DNA of 64,000 bases from Ottelia alismoides (GCA_037367405.1 JAZKJV010000684.1:744001-808000); one strand, 5' to 3'. Positions 12,373 to 25,974 are shown, counted from the first letter of the stretch. Numbers and translations are program-made. The notes: a model not told the origin generated them from the letters alone.

Positions 12373-15215
12373 TGATGAAATGCCAAATTCGCCTCTATAT
12401 TAATGTGGAATAATGCGATAGTATAGGAGGCGAATTCGGTTGCATTTTTTATTTAATTTTATGCAAGTTACGTTGATGCATGAGCAAATATGCAAGAGAA
12501 ATTAATGCATAGATTAAACACTACAGTTATACCCTAAAAATTATGAGCAACACAATATAAAATGAAGTCAGTGTCAATTTAATCACAATAATAAAGTGGT
12601 CATCCAATCAAAGCAAAACAAGGAGAGCATTGTCTCAATTTCCACATAAAAAATTACTTTAATTAAGACAGTGGCAAATGAGAAAATTAAGTATGCTAAA
12701 ATGTAGAGGACAAAATAAAGATCAAAACGACACTAAAATCATGCAATTTGGACCTACGATGCTCAAGTTATGCTAAAAACAGTGCAAGGGCATAATTGTA
12801 ATAAAAATGCAATAAAAATAAAGGATAAATTTTGCATTTAGGTCCCTGGAAGGACCTAAATGCAATTATGAAAAACTGCTTGGGCCCATTCGTAATTTCA
12901 CCATTTCACGCAGGCGCATTTATGCATTTCCAAAAATTTGGAGGGTTTCCCTGTAAATTACCCAGGCACGTACGTAAGGCACGTGCCTGGGGACCAAAAT
13001 GTAATTAGCAATTCTTCCAGGGTCTGGCATGCAAATTACCCAGCACCTCACGTGCAAGGCACGTGAGGGCTAGGCTCGGGTCAACCCGCAGGTTCGGGCA
13101 CACGTGGCTGCACTGGGGGGCTCGGGTCGAGGCTCGGTAGGACCCGAGCCTGTAGCTTCGGTTGGAGGTTCGTTCGGGCCACGCGTTATCATCACAGCCG
13201 TCCAATCGAAACGATCGGACGGCAACTGTACCCTTCGTCTCCTCCGCAGGTCATCGGAGAATGCGGGGCTCCGGCAACTTGCACTTTGCTCCGCCATGCC
13301 CCGCGAGGTTCGCTGATGGTCGGAGAAGATAGCTGGGGACCCTGCGAAGTCGTAGGTGGTGCGGCGATGCTCCGAGTATGATCGGAGGTGTCGGACGGTG
13401 AAGCATCACCGGAGGGGAGAAACTCGAAGGTGCTCCGATGCGAACTCCGACGATTCAAAAATCCCTGCAGTGGTTAGTATAGCCGAAGCGAGTGCATCGT
13501 GTGTGCGAGTGCTGTGAGGTGAGTGGGGGCCAGGAAGGTGACGGGAGCGGTGGCCCTGGGCTCCATCTCCGGCGAAGTGGAGAAGGAGATGGGGTGGAGC
13601 GGGGGGTGGTTTTGGAGAAGGGGGAATGGGTCGGCGGTGGTTGGAGTGATCTGGTGAAGGTGTTGGAGTAGTCGAAGGAAGGTGAACGATGATAGGTATG
13701 AAGGGAAAATTAGGAGAAGTAGAGGGAAAATTGCCTTGCCGGAGCAAGGTGAATGGCGGCGGGGATAGCTTGGGATGAGGCTCAAGAGAACCTCGGGTCG
13801 TCGCCCAGCGAGGTCAGCCGGGCTCGGGGCTCATTTGGTGACCGGAGGTCACCAGGACACGACGGAGCACCGTTGTGGGTCGACACCAGCAAAAAGCCAT
13901 AATCGCCTCGACGTTCCGCCCCTCCGCTGTCACCGGAGGGGCGGAGGAAGCTAGGGTTTAAGCCAAAAAAGGTGGACGAAGGTTGGAAGCGGCCGGAAGT
14001 GGGCTTATATAGATGGAGAGGGTCTAACGTTACACGAGGAGAAGGCATTTTCGAGTGGAGGTTTTGATGGATGGGCGTAATGGTGAGGGGGTACGGAGGT
14101 TACGCGAGGATGGTGGGAGTAAGGGCAATGGAGGGGAGGCCTTAGGAGAGGAAGGCGATGGCTGGAGCGACGTCTAAAAATGGAAGGGGCGTTGTGTTGG
14201 AGACGCGTAATGGCAGGGGCGAAGTGCGTGGGAGGTAGATGATGATGATCGAGCCGTTGGATCTAACGATCCAACGGCTGGGAGTGGGGCGCGTATGGAG
14301 GGACGCGATCAGATCATTAGATATGATCGGATGGCTGAGGGTCGAGTGCGAAGGAGCGACCCAGATGGAGAACTGGTGAGATCCAACAGTGGGGGTTTGA
14401 AGGGGGACGTGGCGCTAGGAGAAGCATTAGATGGTCGTGGGATCGGGTGGTTGAGGTGAGAGGCAATGTGGCGTGTTGTAGATCGTTGGATCAAACCAGG
14501 ATCGGAGGGCTATGGTTACGGGGTGACGTGGCACGAGGAAGGCTGTAGGATAGGGCATGGATCCAACGGCCGAGGGTTAGGCGATTTTGGGCGGTTTTGA
14601 TTAGATCTGGGAGTCAGATCAAGGGCTGAGAAGTGGAGCAGGGTGGACGGCTCAGATGAAGGCGGATCTGGAGTGATCCAATGGCCCAGGAGGGGCGCCG
14701 GGTGTCAGCAAGGGAAGCGGGCCACGTGGGCAGCCCAGAGGGCGCCACGTGGCCCAATAAGAAAATTCAGAGAATAATTACAAAGAAAATTAGAAAAGAA
14801 ATAGTTAGAAGCTGAATTAGGAAAAAGTCAAAACATAAAAGTTGCTCGTCTTGACGAGATCTACAACTTTCGTGGTGGTCAAAAAGTGAAAAGAAGTCAT
14901 TTGTACAAAACATATTTTTGGGGGTATTTTTAAGGGGATAAAAATACCGATTTTGTGGTTTTGAGATGTTCTTGTATTTTTTAGCGTTTTTAATGGTCAG
15001 TGAATTATAGACAAATATTCTACCTAATTTTTAGGGGTTTTTGAGTGTAAAATAATTACAAGAAAAATAAGAGGAATTAAAAACAATAATTTAATGGTAA
15101 AATATATACAATATAATACAGGATAAAAATAGGAATTTAAAGGTGATTTTTATTGGATTGATTAAGCATGAGGTTTAATTTGCAGCTTTTAGCATGATGA
15201 ATACGAGATTCGTCA
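12373..15215 (-). repeat. 5' LTR of element B (2843 bp)
   Basis: On the minus strand it begins TGACGAAT (TGATGAAT with one change) and ends TTTCATCA. Block order matches element A, including CACGTG palindromes at 12964-12992 and 13048-13068. Minus-strand frames at 13406-14048 are low-complexity shadows. Confidence 0.85.
14004..14011 (-). promoter_or_regulatory. TATA box in the 5' LTR of element B
   Basis: TATATAAG on the minus strand, inside CT-rich sequence and at the same LTR position as the TATA box of the 3' LTR of A. Conservation between two insertions supports it as the family's core promoter. Confidence 0.55.
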
Positions 15216-15601
15216 CTTCGACATTCTTAATCGTGAAGAAGATGTCGTATCTCGTTTGTCGAGATCAGGAGATCCGTGGCTTGGATCATCAACATAGATT
15301 GCGAGAAGCACGTGTTTCATCAACACGCTCGCAAGTGTCTCCTCCAACGGATCGGACTTGAGACATGAGGTCTCTTCATTTAAAGACTCGATCACAACCA
15401 CGCTTCAAGAGGTAATCCTATTACTTGTTTGTGGTTTAGACGAAACGATCCGAGAAGTGTTCCTGGATCATGTGGTTTCATCACATTAAAAAATTTTAAT
15501 TTCCGCTGCATAAAACAACTAGTTCGACTAGTCGTTCTTCATCGTATTCAATACGATGCCCAAGCTTCGTGATGCGCTTGAGTATCTCATCATATCCTTC
15601 A
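15216..15601 (+). repeat. 5' LTR remnant of the copia element
   Basis: It aligns with about 23115-23502 of the 3' LTR with few differences and ends in TTCA like the 3' copy. The match starts within CTTCG next to the terminus of element B. Confidence 0.85.
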
Positions 15602-15603
15602 AG

Positions 15604-15616
15604 CAGTATCAGATTC
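15604..15616 (+). other. Primer-binding site of the copia element
   Basis: CAGTATCAGATTC follows the LTR end and is a degenerate form of TGGTATCAGAGC, the initiator tRNA-Met complement used by plant copia elements. Confidence 0.55.
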
Positions 15617-18600
15617 AGTTTGGTGGTTTTGGATACGATCCATTAACTGAGGATGACTTGGGTTCTTTAGGGTTTGCGAAAGTTTTCTTGCATTTCTTTT
15701 TCGCATCTCTTTTTTGAGATTATTTTAGACACTGTTTAAATTATTTAAATACAAAAATAATAATTGTATTTTGTTCCCCATTGAATAAGGAAATCGTAGG
15801 GGTATGAGTTTGCGTGATTTCGATTCTGTTTCCTCAAGTTATGCTCATTTTAGTGAACATGTATTCACAGTTTCAGGCTTTGTGAATCTCAACGTAATTA
15901 AAGAGTTAATTGCGGATTTGAAACACCTTGAAATGCGTGAAAATCATTTAAGTTCTGTTGTAAATCAAATTAGCAAACTTTAGAAACATATTTTGCTTAA
16001 TTTGGATTTAAACTGATTGAGATATGGTATTTTTAGTAAGTGAGGGTCACTGCTGGAAATACTTTCCTAATCAAGAACCTAGTGATTGTCATTTAATCAA
16101 TTAGTGAAATTAAATTGTTTAATTTTCTGGAATAATTGTGCATAAATATTTGTGAAATATTTGATGATAATTATTTCCTTAAATGGCATAGCCTTAACCA
16201 ATAATTGATTAGATGTGATCTATATCACAAAATTGGTTACATGATCTACAAGATCTACATTCCAACAAACATGTTGCTTGAATAGGATTTGGGATTTGTT
16301 TAGCAAATCTCATCATAATGTTAATCAAAATTGTTTTGATTATTATTATATGGTATAATTTCGGTTGAAAAACCGATGATCATCTAAAGTACAAAGTGAT
16401 CTATTTTGCATTATCCTTTCCCGAGACGGATGTGGTGTCTAGTCGGGGAGCGTTGGGCTAACAGGTTGCACCGTGTGCGGTCTGTCCCACTCCCGTCGGT
16501 ACTGACCATGACAACGGGTAGGGTTGGTATAATGCTTAAGAAATCTTGACGTATTCCTAATTATTAAAATTTGAAATAATACGTATTTGAGATAATACCA
16601 TAATTCAAGTAATAATTAAGAATATTTGTTGGATATTAATTAGATCATTATTTTAATATGATTAGATTAATTGGAATCCAATTAAAATTAAGACACTCTA
16701 TTATAAATAGATGTGTTATTTCCCTTGGAAGAATTAATCGAAATGAATATGATTCATAATGATTAATTACAATTTGAATATGATATGGAGAATCACATAA
16801 GTGGCATCCATGGTCTCCCGTCAAGGAGAAGGGTTCCGTCGCCAGATATTGTATGTAGGAGACTCTTGTACGAAGTGACAGCTCTTGCATACAATCTATT
16901 TGGAACGGGCTCTTCGCTTCTCGAAAGAATGAGGACGTATGCGTAGTGACCCCAATATCGGGTCCTCATATTATTGAGGCGATATTGGATTGCGCATAGC
17001 GAGTTGTATTCTTGTTGATGGTTGGTTCAATTAATGACAGGTCAACATCGTCTTAGGGGTGGTGGGCTCGGGTGTTAAAGACCTAATTGGGAAATGCAAG
17101 TTGGACTTGCAAGGTGGAATGTGTTCCCGCATTTTTTTATCCGAGTTACAGGTTCTCATATTATTGGGATGTAACAAAGATAAGGAAGGAGATCCCAGAT
17201 CTTGTTTGAGATATAATGGTAAGTATATCTCTTACATTGAAAGTGATTAAGGGAATGAACTTTTAGTGTTGACAAGGCAAGACAACTTTGATATAAAAAT
17301 TCTTAAATCAAAGTAAAATATGTATATATATATATAATTATATACAGTTATGCAAATTTCTTATTTCAGATAATCCTTCATTAAACCCACTCAATGTTAT
17401 ACTCAATAATAACCAGTAAAATATCATGGATTGAATTCATGATCCAGATATTGTACTTGCAGTTGGACAAAGAATGTATGTGGTTGCAATATGCAAGTTT
17501 CCTCATAATAATGAGGAATGACAATTAAATAGACAATAGATCTACAACCCTAGGGTTTGTATGTCTCTGTAGTCTTGATATCATCAAATGTACTTTAGAA
17601 GTGACATGTCGATGATGATCATAATTATCATATAATCCTTATAAAAATTAAGAAGATATTCTGGCATACATATGTGCTGTTGACATTTATCATGAATGAC
17701 ATGGTTAACTGCATCATGCAGAACGGTAGCTCTATAGGAGATGATGTATTCAAAATGTTTGAATACCTACCTGAACCAATGTTTTAAGAGTCTAGATGGA
17801 TGTAGACATGATGAGTGTCATTATTCTACTGTCTATACTCTATTCATTCATGAAGCTTCATAATATTCATATTGTATGAATTTAATGAAGCATGTATAAA
17901 TGTCAAAATGCTCTTATATTGAATTCTTTTGAATTTAACATAAGAGATCCTTAGTCTTAAGCAATGGTTGTTTATAGATAAAGGGAGCGCAGTGGAAACA
18001 TGGGTCTGACCCATGTGGGAAGGAAAGTCAAAAGAGTTGACTTTATTTCTATGACTTCCATATGACATCCAAAGAGTTGGATGAATACCTATACTGCAAT
18101 AAGATGATGTATTGATAGTATGACTATCAAGTCTATCTAGAATCCTTAGAGAATGACTCGGATAGAGCATCAAAAATAATCTACATAAATCATTGAAATT
18201 GACTTTCTTATTAGATAAGATGAAGTCCAATAATTGTATCTCAATCTTCTAATGACACTTGCAATAGGTTGCATATATATATTAGAAGATTAGAAATTTG
18301 ATCTTAAGGTTTATAGTCTTCTACATGGATATTGACGCAATTGTTGCAACAATCTCTGTTGGATTGATAGACTTCTCAATTTCAGTGGGAGCCCTTAGTC
18401 TTAGAGAATGTCTCTATGATCCAGATATTAGAATACACTTATTGTTTATTCCTAAATGTTGGAGATAAACATGAATTCTGGAATTTATCTATCATAAAGA
18501 ATTATGATGGATATGTATTTCAGATAGTAATCTAACATCTAGTGGACTCTACTAAATTAGAAAATTAATGAATGGTTCATTAAGATTTCTACTACAGAAA

Positions 18601-18639
18601 ATTGAACTTTTAAGGATCAATAGGAGGATGAAGATCATT

Positions 18640-20940
18640 TGACAATGATCTGGCATCAAGCCTTGGACATATGTTTGTCGATGAGATTAATAGACTAGTA
18701 AGAGATGAAACTTTAGAATGTCTAAAATTTCAAAACTTGTATACTTATGAATATTGTATTCAAAGTAAAAATGTCCTATACACCATTCTTTGGGAATGGT
18801 GTAAGATGTCAAGGTATTCAGGATCTCATACATATTGATGTATGTGGATCATCTATATCATAATGAACATTGTAGATATGTGATATCTATTGATGATTAT
18901 GTATGATATGAGATTTCTTCTCTTCACCTAAGAAACCTTTGAAATGTTCAAAGATTTCATAATTTTGGTTTGGAACCAAAGTCTGAATGAAGATGAAAAT
19001 GAATTTGGTCTAATCTAGGTAATCAGTACCTATTAGATGAATTCATGGTACACCTTATGGAGAAAGGAATATCATTCCTATCTCACTCCTCCTAATAAAC
19101 CTAAACTCGATAGAGTTGTAGGGAGATACAATTGGATCATGTGTGCCATGATTTGATCAATGATTAATTTTAGCATAATTTCCTCTTAGTATCCAGGTAT
19201 ATATGTAGTAGAGACTACATTATATATCCTTAATAAGATTCCATGCAAGTAAGTTGGAATTGAGCACTAGAGTGCTACTTCATTAGAAAAATAAAGGATG
19301 GTATTGGATACCTACTTTATAATCTTGAGATTCTTAAAAGATCTCATCTCTGAGAATGTGATTCTTAGAGGATGACTCTCTTGAGAATCAAGATGAAAAT
19401 GAAGTGTAGGAACTCATTTAATCTTGAGAAGATAATGAGGCTCCTGAAATCAGGAACTAAAAGGAAAATTTAAGATGAAACACTAATACATTTTCAAATG
19501 AGTTTGAGGATATATTCCATGTGTCGATTAAGTCTGATAATGATCGGACTTCATGTGATGAAGCTCCTGAGGATCATGACATGGAAAGATGGATGTTAGC
19601 AATAACGTCTAAAGTAGACTTCATATACAAGTGTTGTATATGGACCCTCAAAGATCCACCTATATGGGTAAGATCTGTAAAGGTGTAAATGGATCTTCAA
19701 GAGAAAGGGAACCTGATGATAAGGTAGAGACCTTTAAAGCACGATTCGTAGCCATGAGCTACACAAGAAGAAAGAAGACATCGCTTGCGATGAGACTTGC
19801 TTTCCAGTAACCATGCTTAAAATCATCAGAATATTGCTAACCTTAGCTACACAACTTGACTATTGCATCTTCAAGATGTAAGTCAAGATTGCATTCCTCT
19901 ATGAATACCTCTCTGAGGATATTCACATGAAGGTAGCTCCAGGGCTTCATGGTTGAGGAAAGCAAGGTATGCAAGCTAAGGAATCCATCTATGGACTCAA
20001 ATAAGCTTCTTGAAGTTGGACCATAAGATTCGATGAAATTATAAATGTTATGATTTCAGATAGAATCTTGATGAGCCATGTGAAGCTTAGTGGAATGCCT
20101 TTGTGTTCATCGTGCTAAATGTAGATGATATCCTAATCATTTAAAATGATATAAGGATAATAATAAGTGTTTTATAATATGATTGTTCCATAACTTGAGA
20201 TATGATCTCAAGGATACCTCTTGGATCTTAGTTCTGAAGGTGTTCAGAAGCAAATAGAAGAGGGTATTGGGACTATCACAATAGTAGTACACCTTGAACA
20301 TATTCCATTTTTTGGAAAATTCTAAGAAAGACTTCCATCCCTTAAGATATGGTACTGACATATCTATAGAAATAGCACCTCAATGATTTGAGGAAGTGAA
20401 TGCTAGAACTGCTTGCACTTGTGCATCAGTTGCGAGAAACTGAGTGTATGCTAGATGTGTACAAAAGTCAGATATCTATCATGTAGTGGGAGTAGTAAAG
20501 AGTTGCTAATCCTACTATGGAGAGAAAACACTTGATTGCAGTAATAACAAAATCTTCATAGATGACAAGATTTTTTGAGGTAGTGATCTCAAAGTCTTAT
20601 CTTCAAAAACTTAAGACTTTATAGATAGAGATCTAATAGGTCTTAATAGTGGATACCTTAAGAGATAGTGATTTCCAGGAATAAGGGTATTCTGATAAGG
20701 ATTATGGAAATACTGGTTATGATAATTATTAAGTTGTAGTGTCAAGGACACTGTAACTAACAAGATTGAGTATTGGTTGCAAAAGATCCAACATTCCCAT
20801 TAGATGCGAGCACTATTACTGGGGATATGCAAGTGCCGTAAAAGGACTTGATGTAGTCTCGTGGAAATAAAGTGATTGATCAGCTTACCTAACTATTTTC
20901 TAAATAGCCTATGATTGTCACATGAGTGTGGGTTTAAATG
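18640..20940 (+). pseudogene. Decayed copia pol (integrase, reverse transcriptase, RNase H)
   Basis: Broken plus-strand translations give recognisable copia motifs. Near 18648 a WHQALDICLS stretch corresponds to the GAG-pre-integrase WHxRLGH region. Around 18830-18910, HIDVCGS and DDYVRYE correspond to the integrase start (DVCGP and DDYSRY). Around 19880-19950, KIAFLYEYLSEDIHM is the DVKTAFLNGDLxEEIYM block of reverse transcriptase, followed near 19990 by IYGLK. Many stops and indels interrupt it, so no protein can be made. RNase H is only weakly visible up to a purine tract at 20960-20977. Confidence 0.7.
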
Positions 20941-20977
20941 ATTATCCCATTAATGGCTCTTTGGGCTAGTGGGAAAT

Positions 20978-23502
20978 TGTTGGACATGCGAGCCCACGGT
21001 GAGCCATTATGCAATAAATGTTATTGCAAATATCATTCCCTGATCTGAAATGAAGAATATCTAATTTGCATAATAGGTCCCTTAGTACAATTAGGGTTAT
21101 GTACCATGGCCATATTAATAATCATACAGTTGTTGATTCAACTATTGAATCATAGAGGCTGGTGCTTGGATGAGTATCTAAAGGGTATAGATTAAGGACT
21201 CATCAAGCACTGGCAAATGATTGTTAAAAGATGATCTCCCGCCTGAGTAGGAGATGACAATCCTTTCTCATTTAGACTGATATCTGACCGACCTTTTGAT
21301 GCAGGTCCTCTACATAGGAATATAGATTCGGATGTATCAGATTAGTTAGATCAAAGAGTTGAGTTGACTTAACGAGATCGAGATAACCAAAGTCCTATAT
21401 AGTATGTTGTCACGATACAGGCACGCTTCCTATGACCGGAGACAAATTGTACATTTGGCAAACCAATAGGTTGATGACCTAACCAAGGTCTATACATCGA
21501 CGCACTGGTGCGCATATAAGGGCATATGAGAAATATGATCTCTCAAAGGGATCATATATGTTCATTTATGAACCGGAAGGCATGAGCTCACTCATGAGAT
21601 ATTGGGAAGAATCAAATTCCGTGCACGGTCGTCTCGCTTTGGAAGCTTGACTGAATTTGTAGGTTTGATATATACTTTTGGAAAGTATATGATCAAGACC
21701 TAGGTATGATATATGCTTTTGGAAAGTATATGATCGATACCAACTCCCAATGATCGAATAAGAAACTTACTGATAAAAACCCTGAAGTAGGCAGTATAAA
21801 GTTGATCTAATACTTCGGGTTTATTCTGAGTCTTCCAATATGTGGGATGTACAGGTATTGGGAATAAATGAGGGTGATGTGATCATAAACGATTGTATAA
21901 CCATGACACTTTCATTCCTAGGGAGTAATGAAACGGGTCTGGATTTTAGTGACTCCTCTCAATAGAGAAGTAATCTGATCTTGGTCCAAATGTTGGGCAT
22001 TGATCTGAATGTGATTCAGATGCAATGGGAAGATTAGATTTGCGAACTTGATTTAATCAAGCATCTATGGGAGGCCCGCGATCTGGATTTGAGATATGAT
22101 CTCAATAACCAAGTCACTATACGTGGAACAATACAATCGCCCTGTCCTTATCTCCAAGTATCTGCGGAGAAAACACATTATCCTTGAAAGAGTTCAACAT
22201 AATTTCATTGTTGGTACGTGTATCCGAGCATTGAGAAAATTGATAATTAAATGTGATTTAATTATCAAAGATGTGAATAATGTGAATGCGATTTATATTA
22301 TTTGGGCACATGAGAACATAGATCCAAGATGATTAAATGTGATTTAATTATCATGGATATAAATAATATGGATAGCAATATCATATTAGTCATATACATT
22401 ATAAATGTGATTTATAATATATAAGAGAGAGCTATTTGTAATTTACATTTTAAATTAAATGTTGATGTGAATTGGATTCACATTGGACAATTAATTGAAA
22501 ATGTAATTCACATTTTATTTGGATTGCAAATGTAATTCACAATTTTCCAATGGCAAGATTGCAATATTCACAAAATAATTATGAATTATTTTTGTAGAAT
22601 AATTTACAACAAGTGTTGTTGTAAATCTTGGAGATTTCCATGGAATAATGTAATCTCATGAGATCTCATGAGATTGCATGAGATTGCCACCAAATCCAAT
22701 ATTATGGAAGAAGGCAATCTTCATTTCATAATCTCCATGCTTGATTGATTTAATTTGGGATTAAATCATATTGATTTGTCAATATATAGTTAATATAAAT
22801 TAAACTAATTGTTGTTGGTTTTTACCGACAAAATCTTAGCCATTAAAAGGAACACAAATCTATGTGAGCCATTGGATTTGTGTTGTCCATGGATTGAGAT
22901 CCATGGATCCCAAAATATTATAAAAGGAGAGGCACCCCTTGCTCTTCTTGATTACAAGTTAGACAACAAGTCTCTTTCTCTCTCTCTCTCTCTCTCTACA
23001 TGCCCTCTCTCTATCTCTCTCATGTGGTTGTCCACCATGGATGCTCTAGAGAGATTCTCCATTGCCGTAGCATTGTCGTTATGCTATCCGAAGATTTGCT
23101 CGTGGATCTCCGTCTACTTCGGTGTGCCTTGATCGTGAAGAAGACGTCGTATCTCGTTTGTCGAGATCAGGAGATCCGTGGCTTGGATCATCAACATGGA
23201 TTGCGAGAAGCACGTATTTCATCAACACGCTCGCAAGCGTCTCCTCCGTCGGATCGGACTTGAGACAGGAGGTCTCTACGTTTAGAGACTCGATCACAAC
23301 CACGCTTCAAGAGGTAATCCTATTACTTGTTTGTGGTTTAGACAAAACGATCCGAGAAGTGTTCTTGGATCATGTGGTTTCGTCACATAAAAAAATTAAT
23401 TTCCGTTGCATAGAACAACTAGTTCGACTAGTCGTTCTTCATCGTATTCGATACGATGCCCACGCTTCCGTGATGCGCTTGAGGATCTCATCATATCATT
23501 CA
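20978..23502 (+). repeat. 3' LTR of the copia element (2525 bp)
   Basis: It begins TGTTGGAC just after GGGCTAGTGGGAAAT and ends TTCA. It contains AT-rich near-repeats of ATGTGATTTAATTATCA (22240-22400), a TATA box at 22919 and a CT microsatellite at 22973-23000. A 2.5 kb LTR is long for copia. Frames inside it (for example 22809-23132, 23122-23562) are shadows. Confidence 0.8.
22919..22927 (+). promoter_or_regulatory. TATA box of the copia LTR
   Basis: TATAAAAGG lies 60-80 bases before a pyrimidine-rich leader and the stretch that survives in the 5' remnant. The 5' LTR has lost this site. Confidence 0.5.
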
Positions 23503-25539
23503 GGCCTAAGTAGAGATTTACAACATCTTAATGAAGAAGGCACTGAGCACCCTTTCCCTTAGAGAAGTAGCACAACCATGTAGGCTTTGGTAAGATTATT
23601 AAGAAAGCTCAAGCTTGATGACCTTGACTCGGGCTTAACTTGCTAGGAACTTGAGAGATAGGATCGAAAATATAAGGAGTTCGAGTTTGAATCGGATAAG
23701 GGATTCCTTATCATTATTGAGTCGATTTCGAGTTTATTCATGCTTGACTCACCCACTCAATTCATAAATTAGATCTGACTCGTTAATTTTTTTTATCAAG
23801 AACATGTGATATACATAGTACATAATTATCCATTAGTGCATCCCCAAACCTTTCCACATGGAAGGATAAATCACTTTGGCTAATTTCCCCAACTTCTCCT
23901 TAATCCCTCTACCCCTGCATGGTTTCTTCTCAGCTCCTCCCACATTTATCAACACCCTGACACTTTCAACACCACCTCATTCCTTTTCCTTCCCTCGTGA
24001 CACTGCCAACATCTTCAACCTTTTGGAGGATTCATCGCCTTTTCCTCATCCAATGTCTCCTCGTGAAGCCTCCCATTTCAAGATTCTCTCCCGTATCTTC
24101 ATCATTTTCTCTTAAAATGTTTAAAGATTTTATTTTATTTTTCATCATTTTCAATAATTTTCTCCTATATCGACTTCAAGAATCTCAGAGGTAAAATGTG
24201 AAACTCACAACTTGAAATAATTTCTGAATTAAATGTAAGGAGACATGCAAACAAGATGAATAAAGGTCCAAAACAAAAATAAAATTAAAGGAAATGCATA
24301 AAAAATCTCAAGGCAAAAAACATAATTGTGTAGTTTCTAATCAAAACTCCAAGTCAAACGATTAATTCTAAATATATTGAACACCGACCCTACATAAAAA
24401 ATAATAATAATGAACACCAAGGTCCAAGACAAGCAAAACAAAGAAAACAATATTGTTAGGGATCTAAAATGTGCATTTAATCCTATTTTTTGAGTTTTAC
24501 GTATACAATTATCCATATAATAACATCAAACTTCGCATCATGTGATTTTTTTCTCGATTTTTGGGAATTTATACCGATTGTTTTGGATTTTTTGAAGTCC
24601 TTAAATGGGAAGGATTACCTATGCAAACCTTCAAATCAAGGACTTGAAACCCTGCATTACAATATTCTCTTTTGCCACAATATATGCGAAGAAGCCACAT
24701 TTGCCTTACCACGAGACTACTTTTTACACAGAATGTTGTTGTGACGTTGTTCAGTGGGCCACACATCAACCTGTTTGGTTGCATGATTAGATTGGATTGG
24801 AGTAACCTCATGTAAGAGGATTGGTCTACTACATCAGAAAGTAGCTAAGGTAACAAGTAAATATCGACTATTAACAATATTCCTCGATAAGATTTAACGC
24901 TTCAAATATTTAAAAATATCCATTATTATTTTTGTGGAGATAACGACGATTATTGTTAATCATTGCGAAAATTATATGGATAAAAATGTTAGTAAATTTT
25001 AACAAAATAATGAACAAAAATAAATATTTTGTTTCTATCCACATGGAGGACTAGATGTGGTCAACTGGACACGATGGAGAGCACTAGGTGAAGAAAGTCG
25101 AGATGGGGCCCTTCTGGCCAATCCCCTTTGCCATAACCTCCGTTCACACCTAGCCTCAACCTCCTCCGCTATCAACTCTATCCCCATTTACCCCCTCCCC
25201 TTCCCCCATTCACCCTTGCCACCTACCTCCCCTCCCCGCTGCCCTAGCCATCAGATGGGATGGTTTTTTTGTCGACCATCCCTTGTTCCAATCTCTAAAA
25301 CAGTATTATGTTGTAGTGTCTCCAAGCCACCTTTATCCCCATTCCCAACATCCCCTCACTACCAAAACAAAGCACCCTTCACCTCACTAAGAGCTCAGGG
25401 ATGAAGAACAACCACATTGACAATGATGAGAAAATAACTAAGGGATAGTTGATGAGAGTTGATGGCAACAAAAATCATTTTGAGGACAATGGTGTTTCCC
25501 CCTCCTAGCGGCAGATTCTCGACACCATGTAGTGTCTAA
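23503..25539. other. No gene recognised
   Basis: AT-rich, apparently single-copy sequence with short unrelated frames on both strands (for example 23876-24115 and 25057-25404 plus). None has a recognisable domain, splice-site pattern or codon bias. A region at 25130-25350 is C-rich. It may be ordinary intergenic DNA upstream of the aminotransferase gene. Confidence 0.5.
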
Positions 25540-25675
25540 GGGTTCGTTTGGTTGCAGGGTTGGGCAGGGTTGGGTTGGGTACTATTCATAGGAGTACCCC
25601 CTCCTCACAGTTTACTATTCACCCAGCCCATCCAACCCAACCCAACCCTGCCCAACCCTGCAACCAAACGAACCC
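25540..25675. mobile_element. Tourist-like MITE 1
   Basis: Terminal inverted repeats GGGTTCGTTTGGTTGCAGGG / CCCTGCAACCAAACGAACCC enclose 136 bp that can fold back almost entirely. TAA precedes and TTA follows, fitting the 3 bp target duplication of PIF/Harbinger elements. No coding capacity. Confidence 0.75.
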
Positions 25676-25678
25676 TTA

Positions 25679-25819
25679 GGGTTCGTTTGGTTGCAGGGTT
25701 GGGCAGGGTTGGGTATTATTCACATGGTTGGGTGAATAGTAAACTGTGAGGAGGGAGTACACCTGTGAATAGTAACCAACCCAACCCAACCCTGCCCAAC
25801 CCTGCAACCAAACGAACCC
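25679..25819. mobile_element. Tourist-like MITE 2 (inverted relative to MITE 1)
   Basis: 141 bp with the same terminal repeats, flanked by TTA on both sides; both TTAs are shared with the neighbouring MITEs. Its centre (GTGAATAGTAAACTGTGAGG) is the reverse complement of the centre of MITE 1. Confidence 0.75.
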
Positions 25820-25822
25820 TTA

Positions 25823-25974
25823 GGGTTCGTTTGGTTGCAGGGTTGGACAGGGTTGGGTTGGGCAGGGGTACCCCTGTGAATAGTAAACTGTGAGAAGGAG
25901 AACCATGTTTGGTTGCAGGGCCAACCTGGGTTGGGCCAAGCCAACCCTGTCCAACCCTGCAACCAAACGAGCCC
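25823..25974. mobile_element. Tourist-like MITE 3
   Basis: 152 bp with the same terminal repeats and TTA on both sides. It keeps the GTGAATAGTAAACTGTGAG centre and has an extra internal TTTGGTTGCAGGG copy near 25909, probably from rearrangement of the fold-back. Confidence 0.7.

Larger units (their letters stand above)
9246..15215 (-). mobile_element. Element B: LARD-like relative of A on the minus strand, 3' LTR truncated
   Basis: On the minus strand the order is 5' LTR (15215-12373), degenerate tRNA-Asp primer site, 2.4 kb non-coding interior, and the first 709 bp of the 3' LTR (9954-9246). LTR and interior are clearly homologous to element A, with frequent substitutions and small indels, so A and B are separate insertions of one family. 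No retroelement protein motif is seen. Its far end at 15215 abuts a copia LTR remnant; no duplicated target can be shown because the other flank is lost. Confidence 0.8.
15216..23502 (+). mobile_element. Decayed Ty1-copia element with long LTRs, 5' LTR mostly missing
   Basis: The 386 bp at 15216-15601 match the last part of the LTR at 20978-23502. Between them are 5.4 kb with copia motifs on plus in order: GAG-pre-integrase, integrase, reverse transcriptase. Frames are broken throughout. Sequence from about 15700 to 18600 should hold leader and gag but no clear gag motif is recognised; it includes a GC-rich island at 16425-16520. The first 2.1 kb of the 5' LTR are replaced by element B at 15216, so the element has no 5' promoter. 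Confidence 0.8.
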
